Assembly: GCA_003991915.1 (NCBI GenBank)
Contig: RQTK01000074.1
Coordinates: 378,472-442,471 of the forward strand
DNA length: 64,000 bases
Direction of reading: 5' to 3'
DNA from: Elysia chlorotica
Lineage: Eukaryota > Mollusca > Gastropoda > Plakobranchidae
Part shown: positions 1 to 11,910 of the stretch, piece by piece
Layout: each line of letters begins with the position of its first letter
Numbering within the stretch: the first letter of the stretch is position 1
Made by a program: the position numbers and the translations under genes
The notes under the pieces: generated by a model
Database searches by the model: none
What the model was told of the DNA's origin: nothing
What the model saw: only the letters and a program-made list of their open reading frames with translations

Positions 1-17
1 ACATAAAACTGGGGTTC

Positions 18-67
<50 letters not shown>

Positions 68-739
68 GTGAATTGTGAGAAGAAATAAATAGTTGTTTGG
101 TTAACCATTCATAGTTGATCATTAAACCTTATCTGGTAATCTCAAGAGTTGTGGGGTATAAGTTATGACGGTGACATTTCAAAATAACAAAAAAATTAAT
201 GAGGATAAATTAAAAGTAAGCGACACAATTTTACTGGTGACTTAAGCAGAGAAAGGCAATAAGCATGCAAAAATCGTGAGAAGAAAGAACTCTTTATTTG
301 ATTTTTCAAAGTAGGTCAGTTAGTTACAGTACATATGCATGCAGTTATCTCAAGAGATGTCGAGTCGAAGGGATAGTTGAATATTTGATACATGAAAATG
401 ATAAAATTAAAGAAACAGGCACGACTTATTTGCTACAGGCACAATCAGTAATAAATAAGGCAGACAGCTCATCCTCAGCAGCCTCTTGTCATACAACTAT
501 TTCACCTACTACATGGATGTAAGAAGGCATCTTTCCCCGCTCGCTATTAGGAGTTCAAAACTCATGCCAGTGTTCTTTTTTTCTTTTTTAAACAACTGAG
601 ACCATTACAGATTACAAGGGGCAGTTCAAATACAATCCTACACCTATTTGGGTATCCTTTTGACCCACCCACCCAGAGGAAAAAAATTTAATACAAAAGC
701 GGATCTCAAAACATTATTCATTTTTTTTACAACAGCCAA

Positions 740-773
<34 letters not shown>

Positions 774-1242
774 TGGTGTAAGATTATATTTGAACATCTG
801 AGCATGACTCACCTTTTTACTTTTATTTAGCTAAAATACAAAACAGATTTTGAAATGAAAAAAGAGTCTAAGAGAAAATCTTAGAAACCCTACGCCTGTT
901 TGTTGTCTTTCTTTTTGTTTTGTTTAATACTTGAGGTTCGACCTTCAACAGTAGTTTGGATCCACGTGCTTACAACTTCTTGATCTACTATGCTACATAC
1001 AGACGTAAGACAAACAAAACCATCGTAGCCTAAATAGGAGAGCCTGACCTGGATAATTTATTGGTTATCACCCAGGCATCAATCGTGTGGACCGCGTGTA
1101 CAATTTTACCTCCATATCATTTGAAGTGTACCAGTTCTGACTGACCGCTGTTCGAATACATTTTATAATTCGATTAAACTCTTTTTCTTCCTTTTTTTCT
1201 TTGTTAAAGAATTTTATAGATGACATTTTTAATTTTCGTGTT

Positions 1243-1245
<3 letters not shown>
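1..1245. other. Non-coding left flank with microsatellites
   Basis: No exon is recognisable in any frame. The stretch holds a (GA)n run at about 21-63 and a 25-base poly-C run at 740-764. The rest is AT-rich unique-looking sequence. Short open frames here have no domain-like composition or splice-site support. Confidence 0.6.
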
Positions 1246-1280
<35 letters not shown>

Positions 1281-1932
1281 ATGTGTGTGATTTCAACATA
1301 ATATTAGATTACATGTATTAGTATATTGTACCACTACTAATAAATGAAATGAGTTTAACGACAAGAATGCTTAGTAATAGTATACCGACTAGAACTTAAT
1401 AGCTTTTAAGTTTTACCCACCAGTTCTGCTTCGCTGAAAAGCTGTGATCTTTCGTGACTCCCTTGATCAACAGCATGATCTGATGACATGCACCTTAGCA
1501 AAGGCTCTGTATCTGTCACTTCGGTTATCCGAACGTTGTGTTGCGGTTTAGAAGCACAGGAGTCGTTTTCTATTGAATAGGTGATGGATCCATCACACAG
1601 ACTGAGTCCATTTTGGCTTCCCTCAAATGTCCCGTATAGGTACTGGGTGTGACCCTTAGTTTGCTCAACGGGCAATGATAGAAGTTCGATTCTGTCGTGT
1701 TTTTTCGAGCAAGTTCTCGTAGGATTTGGATTATTTTGTGGGTCACTTTGAGCAGCTTCACTCGGTAAATGTATGTTCCGTGACTCCGCAAGTTTTCCGG
1801 TATCCTTACTCAAACTCGTGTCATCTGAGTTGGAATTTTCAAGGGAAGATGGAAAACTGCGAACGTTGGATCCTCCCGGTCGATCTAAATCCACCACTGG
1901 AGCTACCAATTCCTGCATATTCGGGGGAAATA

Positions 1933-1942
<10 letters not shown>
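1246..1942. repeat. Direct repeat, copy 1 (about 697 bp, carries an exon-like ORF)
   Basis: This block recurs at about 3988-4684, offset by 2742 bases, with no difference that I could find by eye. It begins inside a (GT)n run and ends in an A-rich tract. Beyond it, copy 1 continues into (AT)n and copy 2 into (TTG)n. Both borders are therefore simple repeats, as expected from replication slippage, unequal exchange or an assembly artefact. The block contains the 168-codon minus-strand ORF annotated separately. Confidence 0.9.
1406..1912 (-). CDS. Putative 3'-terminal exon of an unrecognised gene (copy 1)
   Basis: The minus strand is open for 168 codons and ends in TAA. The ORF is preceded by a long pyrimidine tract and TATGCAG, a convincing 3' splice acceptor. 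I therefore read it as the last exon of a larger gene rather than as a protein starting at the ATG that overlaps the acceptor. The product is hydrophilic and rich in Ser, Asp and Asn, with no membrane segment. It contains an acidic di-leucine-like TEPLL, which would suit a receptor cytoplasmic tail, but I recognise no family. No upstream exon is visible to the right. An identical copy lies at 4148-4654. Either copy could be the dead one. Confidence 0.4.
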   Translation of the reverse strand, partial: ELVAPVVDLDRPGGSNVRSFPSSLENSNSDDTSLSKDTGKLAESRNIHLPSEAAQSDPQNNPNPTRTCSKKHDRIELLSLPVEQTKGHTQYLYGTFEGSQNGLSLCDGSITYSIENDSCASKPQHNVRITEVTDTEPLLRCMSSDHAVDQGSHERSQLFSEAELVGKT

Positions 1943-1963
<21 letters not shown>

Positions 1964-2074
1964 TATCTTATTCTTTTAATGGGTACACGTTGAGCACATG
2001 TTTTTTTAGAGCTACCCTTTATAATGACAAACATTCTAATAAATAATAGTTATTGATAGTGTTTTGTCCCCTAA

Positions 2075-2155
2075 GTGCCAGCTGAGATTCCAACCACGAA
2101 CCTCCTTGTCTCAAACAAAAGTACTATCCGATTGAGCTACTATCAGGATACGAAT
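2075..2155 (-). repeat. tRNA-like sequence, probable SINE head or degenerate tRNA
   Basis: Read on the minus strand, this has a box A-like stretch (TAGCTCAATCGGATAGTAC), an anticodon-arm-like hairpin (TTTTG/CAAGG around a 7-base loop) and a box B-like GGTTGGAATCTC at about the right spacing. The T arm and acceptor stem do not pair well, so a working tRNA is unlikely. A tRNA-derived retroposon remnant is the better explanation. Confidence 0.35.
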
Positions 2156-2680
2156 AGTGAAACTCATACCTATCACAAACAAATCTTTGAAATAAACATT
2201 ATAAACGTTATTACGCGCTGTTATATTCTTATTGTGTAGAATCAATATCACATAAGTTACAAGACTCTTGACTTGGTTTTATTTATTTTTTTAATAAATG
2301 CATATGTTTTCTGTTAAATTTTTATTTTCATCTACAATTTAATGGAATTAAAAAAAATCATCAAATTGATGTGAATGGACGATTCTGGTACATAATAAAT
2401 ATTATGAAGGTCAAGTTTGTTTACATGGGAATATAGAACGTGATTCACAGCTTGGCTTTGGAAGTTGGAATTGGTCTTATTTCTTTCATTACAGAATGCT
2501 ACAACCAATAAAAGCTATAAATCTTTTGATACTATCAAATCATTACGTAAATCAAACAAAGTAACGGGGATTGAATGCACTGCTGTTTTACACCTTATAA
2601 TGTAGATACCTGATTACTATTACAACATCTACTACATATGTACCAATACCACTACTACTATTAATACTTGTACTAATTCC

Positions 2681-2941
<261 letters not shown>

Positions 2942-3099
2942 GCGTGTCCTTATGAGGTATGATAAAAATGCTGCCTTGAGCGGCTTGTTAAATATTGTCC
3001 TGTTATTTGAAGCTTCATGTTAACTTAGTTATAAGAATAATTATTTTCTTCTTACTGGTGCTTGAGTCAATTGGATGAACGAGTAGGTGGGTCGAGGTT

Positions 3100-3114
3100 C
3101 AATCTCTTTCTCTC

Positions 3115-3189
<75 letters not shown>

Positions 3190-3210
3190 TTCTCTCTCTT
3201 TTTTTTTTTT
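3100..3210. repeat. (CT)n microsatellite
   Basis: A dinucleotide tract interrupted by TATC units, giving spurious Leu/Ser-rich open frames on the + strand. Confidence 0.9.
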
Positions 3211-3986
3211 CTCCCGTATATTTATTATTCTGTACCAATAAATATATACTTTATAATATAAATCACATTTAAACATACTCACTTCATTTTTCGGTAGGCT
3301 GTCTGTAGGTTCCATATTGTTTTCTACATAACACTTAATCATATCCGACACCTTTGACGTCCAAATTCTAATCTTATGCTGCACCTTTTACCTTGATATT
3401 GAATGAACATTTTTGGAAAGGAGTGACCATTGTATTTTTTTTTATTATTAAAACATGCACACACCAAAAAGAAGCATATTAAATCGAAACGTTATTGAAG
3501 ACTTTTCCTTTTATTATATTCAAATAATATTCTCATAACTATGTTGCTTAATCACTTTCGCTTAAGTATTGCCTTTAACGTTTTTAAATCGATCATTAAG
3601 TTCTTGTTTTCTTTATAAAAAATGAGATAAAAAGAATTTCAATTTTTGTTAAAAGAATACATCAAAACCAAACAAAAAATCTTTGGTATAATTTATTGGT
3701 ATCTCTTTATAGAAGTTTTATCATATTAACACAATCTGCACTCGTAAATATCGTTTAACGAAAAAATTCTTTAAGTCTCTCAACAACACATGATTTTTTT
3801 TCGGAACCAGCATTTTCTACCTAAGGTAAAAATATCAAACCGCTGTTCAGTTCAACTCAACAAAATAATATTCATCTATTGTTTAATTTATATATACCTC
3901 TGTTATCTTGTTATCTTGTTCCAAGTATATATAAGTATGTTTGATTCACAACTCATCACCTGGTTTCTTTATCTTGCACTGAGATT

Positions 3987-3987
<1 letters not shown>

Positions 3988-4022
<35 letters not shown>

Positions 4023-4683
4023 ATGTGTGTGATTTCAACATAATATTAGATTACATGTATTAGTATATTGTACCACTACTAATAAATGAAATGAGTTTAA
4101 CGACAAGAATGCTTAGTAATAGTATACCGACTAGAACTTAATAGCTTTTAAGTTTTACCCACCAGTTCTGCTTCGCTGAAAAGCTGTGATCTTTCGTGAC
4201 TCCCTTGATCAACAGCATGATCTGATGACATGCACCTTAGCAAAGGCTCTGTATCTGTCACTTCGGTTATCCGAACGTTGTGTTGCGGTTTAGAAGCACA
4301 GGAGTCGTTTTCTATTGAATAGGTGATGGATCCATCACACAGACTGAGTCCATTTTGGCTTCCCTCAAATGTCCCGTATAGGTACTGGGTGTGACCCTTA
4401 GTTTGCTCAACGGGCAATGATAGAAGTTCGATTCTGTCGTGTTTTTTCGAGCAAGTTCTCGTAGGATTTGGATTATTTTGTGGGTCACTTTGAGCAGCTT
4501 CACTCGGTAAATGTATGTTCCGTGACTCCGCAAGTTTTCCGGTATCCTTACTCAAACTCGTGTCATCTGAGTTGGAATTTTCAAGGGAAGATGGAAAACT
4601 GCGAACGTTGGATCCTCCCGGTCGATCTAAATCCACCACTGGAGCTACCAATTCCTGCATATTCGGGGGAAATAAAAAAAAAA

Positions 4684-4684
<1 letters not shown>
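3988..4684. repeat. Direct repeat, copy 2
   Basis: Second copy of the 1246-1942 block in the same orientation. It starts in (GT)n and ends in the A-run that here leads into (TTG)n at 4684-4741. Confidence 0.9.
4148..4654 (-). CDS. Putative 3'-terminal exon of an unrecognised gene (copy 2)
   Basis: The translated ORF matches the copy at 1406-1912 throughout, including the pyrimidine tract and TGCAG acceptor upstream and the TAA stop. Because the duplicated block ends just 30 bases upstream of the acceptor, only one of the two copies can retain the original upstream intron. This copy lies nearer to any upstream exons on the right and is the likelier functional one. That is inference from position only. 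Confidence 0.4.
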   Translation of the reverse strand, partial: ELVAPVVDLDRPGGSNVRSFPSSLENSNSDDTSLSKDTGKLAESRNIHLPSEAAQSDPQNNPNPTRTCSKKHDRIELLSLPVEQTKGHTQYLYGTFEGSQNGLSLCDGSITYSIENDSCASKPQHNVRITEVTDTEPLLRCMSSDHAVDQGSHERSQLFSEAELVGKT

Positions 4685-4741
<57 letters not shown>

Positions 4742-6834
4742 ATATGGTGTCTGTTAATAATGGTCGTGACTCACTCTTTTTTTTTAAATCATCAACAGCA
4801 ACAACAGCAGCGTCATGAATAATTTGATTGGTCAGCTAATATAACACTTTCGTTTGCTTCTGCAAACCGCTCAGCGGATAAACGGGAAGTCTATAGCGGT
4901 TAAAGTCCCAGACGAAACAGATCGTTGAATAGCAATCATAAACTGTTAGGGCTTAAATACTCTATGTTTATATGATAAACATTCAGGTTGTCTTTGATTT
5001 AATTGTCCATTTCATACTATTTTAAACGAAGTGTATTTCATAATATAAGTGTAATTTCATTATTAAGGAGGCTATAAGTGTTCAGTTCAAAGGGTAGATG
5101 CGGGGTGGAAGGGGCTACTGTCTACCAATCAATTACCCAAGTAGTACTGTCTTTTTAGAAGGGAGTCCACACAGCAGAGTTTAAATATAGACCTAGTCCC
5201 TCATAGGTATCCCCTTTCGAATCTAGGAGGCGTTAAGCTAGGTTAAGAGCTTCGTTACCTTCGACCAGAGAAGCATCTCTTTACCTGACCTACCAACTCT
5301 ACCAACCCCACTGTGTACAAACAACTCTTTGACTGTAAGGTTTCATGAGTTTCGCTAGATCCTTTTCTGATGCCTGCTTGCCAAAAGTTAAGATGCCAAC
5401 ATTGCCCAACACTTTTCTTTAACTGTTTTAACGTCTTATACAATCTACAACTTCAAGAAATTACCAGAGTGTATCTCGTACTCAAGAAATAGAGATCCCG
5501 CTAAATGAAAATGTGGTAGAACGCATATTAATTTAAAAACAATTCTTTTAAAATATGTATTATTAATTTCTATATAAAGTAATTGTTTTGTTGGATTTTA
5601 TTCGCCATGGGTCGTGAGTAAAACGTCACCGTAGCTTATAAGACTTTATTCGCAGTGGGATCGCATTGTCTGCTCATTAAATTTGGTGTTGAGCCACAAT
5701 CTTAACAAATTTTTTTTTAGTGCACTATTGCGCACCACGAGAAGTCGATCAGGGTGTTCTTTGCTCATAAGCAAAAGGGAAATGGCTAAGCTTAGATCCT
5801 ATCGCCTGGATAAGTAGATCTACTCTAGGTCTAGATCTGTCTGCTCAGACACTGCGGTTGAAATCAAAATCGGATGTAGATATAGTTCATATACATGTTA
5901 GTCAATGAATACAAAGGTATAGTCAAGGCCTTACGTCATGGTTACGCCCAGGATTGTTGAACCTCCAATTATTCTGAAAAATACGAAAGTACATTCATTT
6001 AGAATCTAGTCTAGATCCATATGGTTATTCTTGTTACTAAAGAGGAGATTCTAAGGAATCGCTAGTACAACGTCGTGGTAGCTTGCAACTCGTCGTAAAC
6101 CTTCTTATTCGTTTGTGTATAAGACAAGTGGTAAGCTTAGCACATCGCTGTACTTACGACCCTATGTGTAGATCTATTTATAGATTATATTATACATCTA
6201 GATTTAGACTTCTATAGCTAAATGGTCTAGTTTCGGCACTGCCTGATAAGTTGTAAGTTATATCAACTAGGTTAGAAACCTTCGCAATCTGACTAGCATA
6301 CACAAAAATCCTCTGAGGTTAGCGATTTTTTTTTAAGGTATGGTTACTGATTCCCCTTTTTTACGCCCGTACTTACAACAACGTTGGGAACAAAGACCTC
6401 TTATAAACCATCGAAGAGCTATTCATTTGATTTTGTTCAGATATCTTTAGATGCAGACTTGCTTTATGATACACGTGCAAAAGTCACATTTAAAGATAAA
6501 TAATCAAGTTCTATATCTAAAGGAGAAAAGGGGTTCTTTGGATAAAAGCAAAGATTATAAATACATGGTAATAACTAAATGTGTGATCAATGGAAGCTTT
6601 TGCAATGCATACTTATTGCGGAGTAGCGGCAAAACAAATTGGCGGCTTTTATAAAGTGCAATGTAATAGCTATTAATGCTGTTCTTAAAAAAACGAATGG
6701 AAAAATGAGTAAAAAGCTGTGTACAAAAATATGTTTCTTGTTTATATTGGAGTAACTTAATTTCTTTTCCTAACTCTTCAAAACAAAGCAAAAAATACGT
6801 GACACACGTCTTGGTATCCTTTCTGTCTTTGGGC
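4742..6834. other. Non-coding interval
   Basis: No recognisable exon. The segment is rich in short AGATCT/TCTAGA-type palindromic motifs. These are common across this window (also near 56.1, 60.3 and 63.3 kb) and look like a compositional habit of the genome rather than a discrete element. A tRNA-like stretch (GCTCAGCGGATAA ... GGTTAAAGTCCCA) lies at about 4869-4913 and may be another SINE trace. Confidence 0.5.
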
Positions 6835-6843
6835 CTCAGGGTG

Positions 6844-6895
6844 TAAAATTAACACACATTAGTCCCGGGACCCGTCCACGATAAAGCCTAGTTCC
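6844..6895 (-). repeat. SINE fragment (degenerate body)
   Basis: On the minus strand this resembles the body of the dispersed SINE seen at 24.7, 30.6 and 47.4 kb, with the order TAGGCT..AT..GTGGACGGG then CC..GACTAA.GT. It sits about 40 bases upstream of the galactosyltransferase start codon, so it may lie in that gene's promoter or 5' leader. Confidence 0.45.
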
Positions 6896-6935
6896 TGGAG
6901 TTGACCATTGAGAAACCAACAAACTAACCGAGCAG

Positions 6936-8590
6936 ATGCTAGTGGAAGTGACGGACCGCGAACTGGTGCTTCCGGTCTATGCGACTCTGCTTCTGGTGCC
7001 TGCCGTAACGCTGCTCTACCCACTGGCACTGCTACACGTTGTCCAGGAATGCCGGAAAGACAAGCTGTGTTCAGAACTCAGGCAGTTCTCTGGGGAAGCC
7101 AATCCGCTAGAGCCTAACAGCTTGGCGGGTTCGCGCTACTCGTCCCGAAATGCTTGCCCAGACTGCCCCCTGCCCGCCATCCTGAACCACTTCCCTGAAG
7201 AGCTGTTCTCGCCGGTTGCAGACGAGCTGTACCTATTCCCGCGCGGTCCCGCGGGTTTCTTCCAGCCGAGAAGCGTCAGAGATGGGCAGTTGGTCACGTC
7301 TGCTCTGCTCGCCCCACATGAAGTGTGTGCTGGCGTCTCTCCGTTTCTGGTCGCCCTGGTTGCCAGCAACACATCAGACTGGGCAGCGCGACTGGACATT
7401 CGCCGGACGTGGGCGAGCGTCGCTAAGACAGGCTACTGGGCCGGACAGAGTAGACTCGGCGCCCGGATTGGTGTCGTGTTCATGCTGGTTTGCGACTCGC
7501 ATTGTTCGGCAGACCGGGAAAGCAGGGAGTGGCAGGCGCTGCAGGAAGAGGCCGAGGTCTTCAGTGATATCCTCCTGCTGGACTTGCCAGATGTGTTGGA
7601 CAACCGGAACAAGCTCGGCCTGGCGACAGTGTCAGGTCTGGACTGGGCACGCCGTCACTGCAGCTGGACCAAGTTCTTCCTCAAGCTTGACCACGATACG
7701 TTCCCTAACATTCCCGCCCTGCTTGACATCCTGGTGTACCACCAGCCCCGCCTGAGTCGCTCCATAATAGGTCACATCCACATGCCAATCAGGAGGGGTC
7801 AAAGGTCAATGCATGACATCAATATGGGTCAACTTCTGGTCTATGCTGCAGGTTAGTTGTTTGAGTAAAACAAAGTTTTTTGTCTTTGAATGTTCCATGT
7901 GTATTGTGGAGGCTTGCTTATCCAACACATAACAAGGATCTTTGGATAAAGTTCTTACACTACGTTCCACCTTAATTCGTGTTTCCTTAAGTATTTTCGC
8001 CATGATTTCATGCAATTGATATCTACGTATCTGTAATTTCACATGCCTCGAGGATAACAGTATATAGTCGCACATCTTTAATACACCAAATCAACACACC
8101 TCCGATAAAACATACTCAAAAAAAAAGGGGGGGGGGGGGTTGTTATCACTAGTGCAGCACACTCTTATATAACATGCTTTTTTGCGCTTGTACTAACCCC
8201 GCAGGTCCCGCCTATGTCTTGTCACGAGCGGCCGTCGCGAGGCTAGCAACGCTGTACCCGTTCTACCCAGCCATGGGCGGCACAGAGCAAGTCTTCATCA
8301 CGGGCGTGTTAGCCCGAGGGGCGGGGCTACAGCACTTCAGCCCCGCCCTCAACGTCTCCTTCGCGCAATCTTATACGACCATGAGCGATTGGTGCCGCGT
8401 GCAACCGGTAGAGCTCTTCGCGGTTACCCAGGTGAACGATACCGACCGGCGTGTCGGACTGTGGGTCAACGCCATCTCACAAGGTGCATTCTGCTCTAAC
8501 GCCAGTGGTGACCACATGACGGCTAGTCCCGCCTCCTGCTGGGGAGCTACCAAAACTCCATTGGGGATTCATCTGGTGAGACACCAGTAG
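6936..8590 (+). CDS. Beta-1,3-galactosyltransferase-like protein (GT31), two exons
   Basis: Coding exons are 6936-7851 and 8205-8590, with an intron of 353 bp (GTTAGT..CCGCAG). The join keeps frame and gives 433 residues. The protein should be a Golgi type II membrane glycosyltransferase adding a beta-1,3-linked sugar from a UDP-sugar. Residues about 10-35 form the single N-terminal membrane anchor. The GT31 core begins near 136, with the conserved DIRRTWAS at 154-161, the metal-binding DxD as DHD at 252-254, YVLSR at 309-313, and TEQVFITG where the family usually has an E-D-V-Y/F motif. Several N-glycosylation sequons are present. The start is the first in-frame ATG before the anchor. Both exons are clearly GC-richer than the flanking DNA. 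Donor and acceptor specificity cannot be read from sequence. Confidence 0.9.
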
Positions 8591-8777
8591 AGATATATAG
8601 GTCCCGGCATATTATATTTTCTGAAGAAGGGTCCTTTTTTTTTCAGACAAAACACAAGAAAACATTTCTTTTAAAATGAGTGTGTACTCAAGCATCTGCA
8701 TCTAGTGCGTAGCATGTCTCAATTGTGACAAAGATCTCGAAGCGGCCAGGAATGTTTTCTTGTTCAGCGGACGCTGT
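8591..8777. other. Putative 3' UTR of the galactosyltransferase gene
   Basis: Short sequence between the stop codon and the minisatellite. No AATAAA signal is evident in it, so the transcript may run through the minisatellite. Confidence 0.3.
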
Positions 8778-9160
8778 GGACATTACAACCAACGCAAAGA
8801 GTTTGGACGTTACAACCAACGCAAAGAGTATGGACATCACAACCAACGCAAAGAGTTTGGACATTACAACCAACGCAAAGAGTATGGACATTGCAACCAA
8901 CGCAAAGAGTATGGACATTACAACCAACGCAAAGAATATGGACATTACAACCAACGCAAAGAGTATGGACATTACAACCAACGCAAAGAGTTTGGACATT
9001 ACAACCAACGCAAACAGTTTGGACCTTACAACCAACGCAATGAGTACGGACATTACAACCAACGCAAAGAGTATGGACATTACAACCGACGCAACGCAAA
9101 GAGTATGGACATTACAACCAACGCAAAGAGTATGGACATAACAACTAACGCAAGGAGTAT
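8778..9160. repeat. 27-bp minisatellite, 14 copies
   Basis: Fourteen head-to-tail units of consensus GGACATTACAACCAACGCAA followed by AGAGTWT. Copy 12 carries a 5-bp insertion, so it is 32 bp long and shifts phase. The period is a multiple of three, and the unit has no stop codon in all three forward frames and two reverse frames, so open frames of more than 100 codons arise on both strands (for example repeating DITTNAKSM or GHYNQRKEY). I see no independent evidence of translation. It starts 187 bp after the galactosyltransferase stop codon and is best read as 3' UTR or intergenic satellite. Confidence 0.9.
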
Positions 9161-9331
9161 GGACGCAGAGAATAATCAGATTTCTTGATACTGTCTTACT
9201 GGAGAGCGAAAAGTGCGAAATGGTGTGGCTTCTGTAGAAATGTAATCTAAACCGTCTATATTAATTGAATTTCCAAGAGAGCGAGAATGACACAGACAGA
9301 CAAACATGGTATCGTAAGAAACAACGTGTTT

Positions 9332-9398
9332 GAGAGAGAGAGACACAAAGAAAGAGAGAGAGATAGAAATAGAGAGGGGTAGAAAGAGAGAGAGATAG

Positions 9399-9442
<44 letters not shown>
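9332..9442. repeat. (GA)n microsatellite
   Basis: An imperfect GA tract becoming pure at its right end, about 170 bp beyond the minisatellite. Confidence 0.85.
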
Positions 9443-9444
<2 letters not shown>

Positions 9445-10771
9445 CGAAAAGGGACTGAGACAGAGAATGGTGCTTCATCAGAAATGTGCTTGATGACTAC
9501 CTTTTACCCGGCCCTAATCTTTGAAAACGATCTAAATCAGTAAATGTTATGCTGTTTTCTGATTGTGTCGGATATTATGACATGTCTTACGAAACCCAAT
9601 GACTATAAAAGTATGAATGTGATAATATGTAGTGTATTTGATTCATTGTTGATTTTCAAACATTATTAAATCCAAAGATACGACTTGTTTCTGTTAATGA
9701 CTTTTACCAAAGGCAACCAATACATACATAATTTTTAATTTTTTTAAAGATGCAGCAAGGAAAACATGAATAATCGTTAATTGTGATTTTTTATGACGAT
9801 GGTTGAAGTTTCGTGTTAACAAAGTATTTTACTGTTTGGGAGGAGAAAAAAAAAAAGAAAATAAAAAAATTGTAGCAAAGAATTGTTCGTTTCACTTCTC
9901 TCATACTATAGCCAAAAGACAAAAAGTGAGACAGTAGAAAATAAGGAAGCCGTTTAATAGAATGGAACTAATTATATCAAGCATAAAGTACGCATGCAAC
10001 AACGACAAAACTGAATTTGTCGTTTTATAATAAAATGGGAAACTTTTAGATTCAGAATCTACAGTTAGTTTTGTCGCGTTGGGATAAGTTTAATAAACTT
10101 ATGATAAGCATATGGACAAAAGTTAACCTGAATAAGATTATTAATTAAGATAACCTATTAATATTAGATAAGTATCTAATGCTAAGGGGTCAATTTGTAT
10201 AAGACATAGCAATTAATTGCGACACTACTGAACATGATTCAAGAGCGTGGGGGAAAGCGTGTGCTCAGGAGCTGGGCTTTTCAGTAAATTGGTCGAGAAG
10301 AAATAAATGATTTTTTTATAAGGGAGATTGAAATCCCTGACTTCGGCATACGCAACACATTAATTTTTAATAGGCCCCAGTGTAAGTGTGGGTGAAGCTG
10401 ATGAACTAGGATGGTTCCCTTTAGTTTTGTTTTAGTTGAGACAGTTTGGTTAACAATGCCATAGTTAAGTACATGTAAATTATCTCTAAAACAAGTCAAG
10501 AAACATTCTCTTAGTAAGATTTAGCTAACATAAACACGTTTTTATATTTCTTTATTTCATGGTTCTCTTACCACTTCAACTCAGTCGGTTCCATCCCACA
10601 AGAAACGTCCGTTTTCGGTGGAATTGAAAGAATTTGAAGCTTAGTCCAGTCATTATAAAAAGGATATCGAAAAAACAATGCTTGGGCAGGCTCCAAGTAC
10701 AAACAGGATTACACGTACATAGCAATTTCAAGTGAATTGATTCATGTGAGATAATATACTAACAACAAGAT

Positions 10772-10777
<6 letters not shown>

Positions 10778-10824
<47 letters not shown>
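10778..10824. repeat. (CT)n microsatellite
   Basis: A pure CT tract of about 47 bp, followed within 30 bp by a SINE fragment. Confidence 0.9.
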
Positions 10825-10828
<4 letters not shown>

Positions 10829-10847
10829 CTCTCCCTGCCTCGTGTGT

Positions 10848-10920
10848 GTCAGCACATAAAATTGTCAGACGTTAGTCTTGGGGCCTGTCGCCATATAAGA
10901 CCCTCCAGGGGAACTTAGTA
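10848..10920 (+). repeat. SINE fragment
   Basis: Matches the inner body of the dispersed SINE (copies at 24.7, 30.6 and 47.4 kb) but on the opposite strand, with CAGCACATAAAATTGTCAGA then CGTTAGTCTTGGGGCC. The tRNA-like head is missing. Confidence 0.6.
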
Positions 10921-11160
10921 TACATTAAACCCTATAGAGAACATACATTACATTGTTTTTAACCTGGCTGTACCTCGCTGAATAAGAATGCCTCGGCAGA
11001 AATATTGTAGTTGATTATTTTTTTCAATCAAGGAAAGACCCATGCATGACCACGGTACTATTAGTATTACGACTTAGATTTAGATCAATGTCGTTTGGCA
11101 TCGTGTCCGCTCCATAAGGAATCTCTACAGGGAGCATAGAGGGTGTTAAATTTGTCCCAC

Positions 11161-11162
<2 letters not shown>

Positions 11163-11209
<47 letters not shown>
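11163..11209. repeat. (GA)n microsatellite
   Basis: A pure GA tract of about 47 bp. The Arg/Glu- and Ser/Leu-rich open frames across it are artefacts of the repeat. Confidence 0.9.
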
Positions 11210-11212
<3 letters not shown>

Positions 11213-11793
11213 GTGTGGACGGAGAGGGGCAAATAGACAGAGACCCAGAGACAGACATGCAGAGGGAAGAGAGTGGGGCGGGGGGAGAGACTGTGCAAGT
11301 CTTTAAAAGGTCCACAAAACGGCCACGGAAGGAATTTTTGCATCTCTCATTTAATGCACGATAAAAACAGGGATGGCATAATCATTTTAAAACATATATA
11401 TCCGATCATTCCATTAAGTCTTTGGCAAAAACCCGGAAAGTTGACAAATATTTTACCCAAGACACAATGTGAATACATGTATGTATGTAGGAGCCATTAC
11501 TTTAATTTTTTTTTTCAATGTCCACTCCCAAACGTACTTTGGAAATTAGAGGTTCCATTTCAGACTTCTAGTTAAGCCTGTTTAACTTAAGGCACTTCTC
11601 TATGGTTACTTCTTTTCTTAGTAAAACGATTGAAAAGCTCTCTTCTTATTATGCTTGGGTACAAAGATTGATGTTAATGCTTTTTATTCCTTGAAATCGA
11701 TTGACTTCAACAATTCATTTACAAACTCACTTTTCTTTATTGAAATCAAACGTGTACATGTGCATCCACTAGACTTTGGGGGTTTTATTAACA

Positions 11794-11910
<117 letters not shown>

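Noticed and set aside
8725-9188. Repeat proteins encoded by the 27-bp minisatellite on both strands
   Set aside because: Open frames are a by-product of a stop-free unit with period 27. No start context, splice site or domain supports translation.
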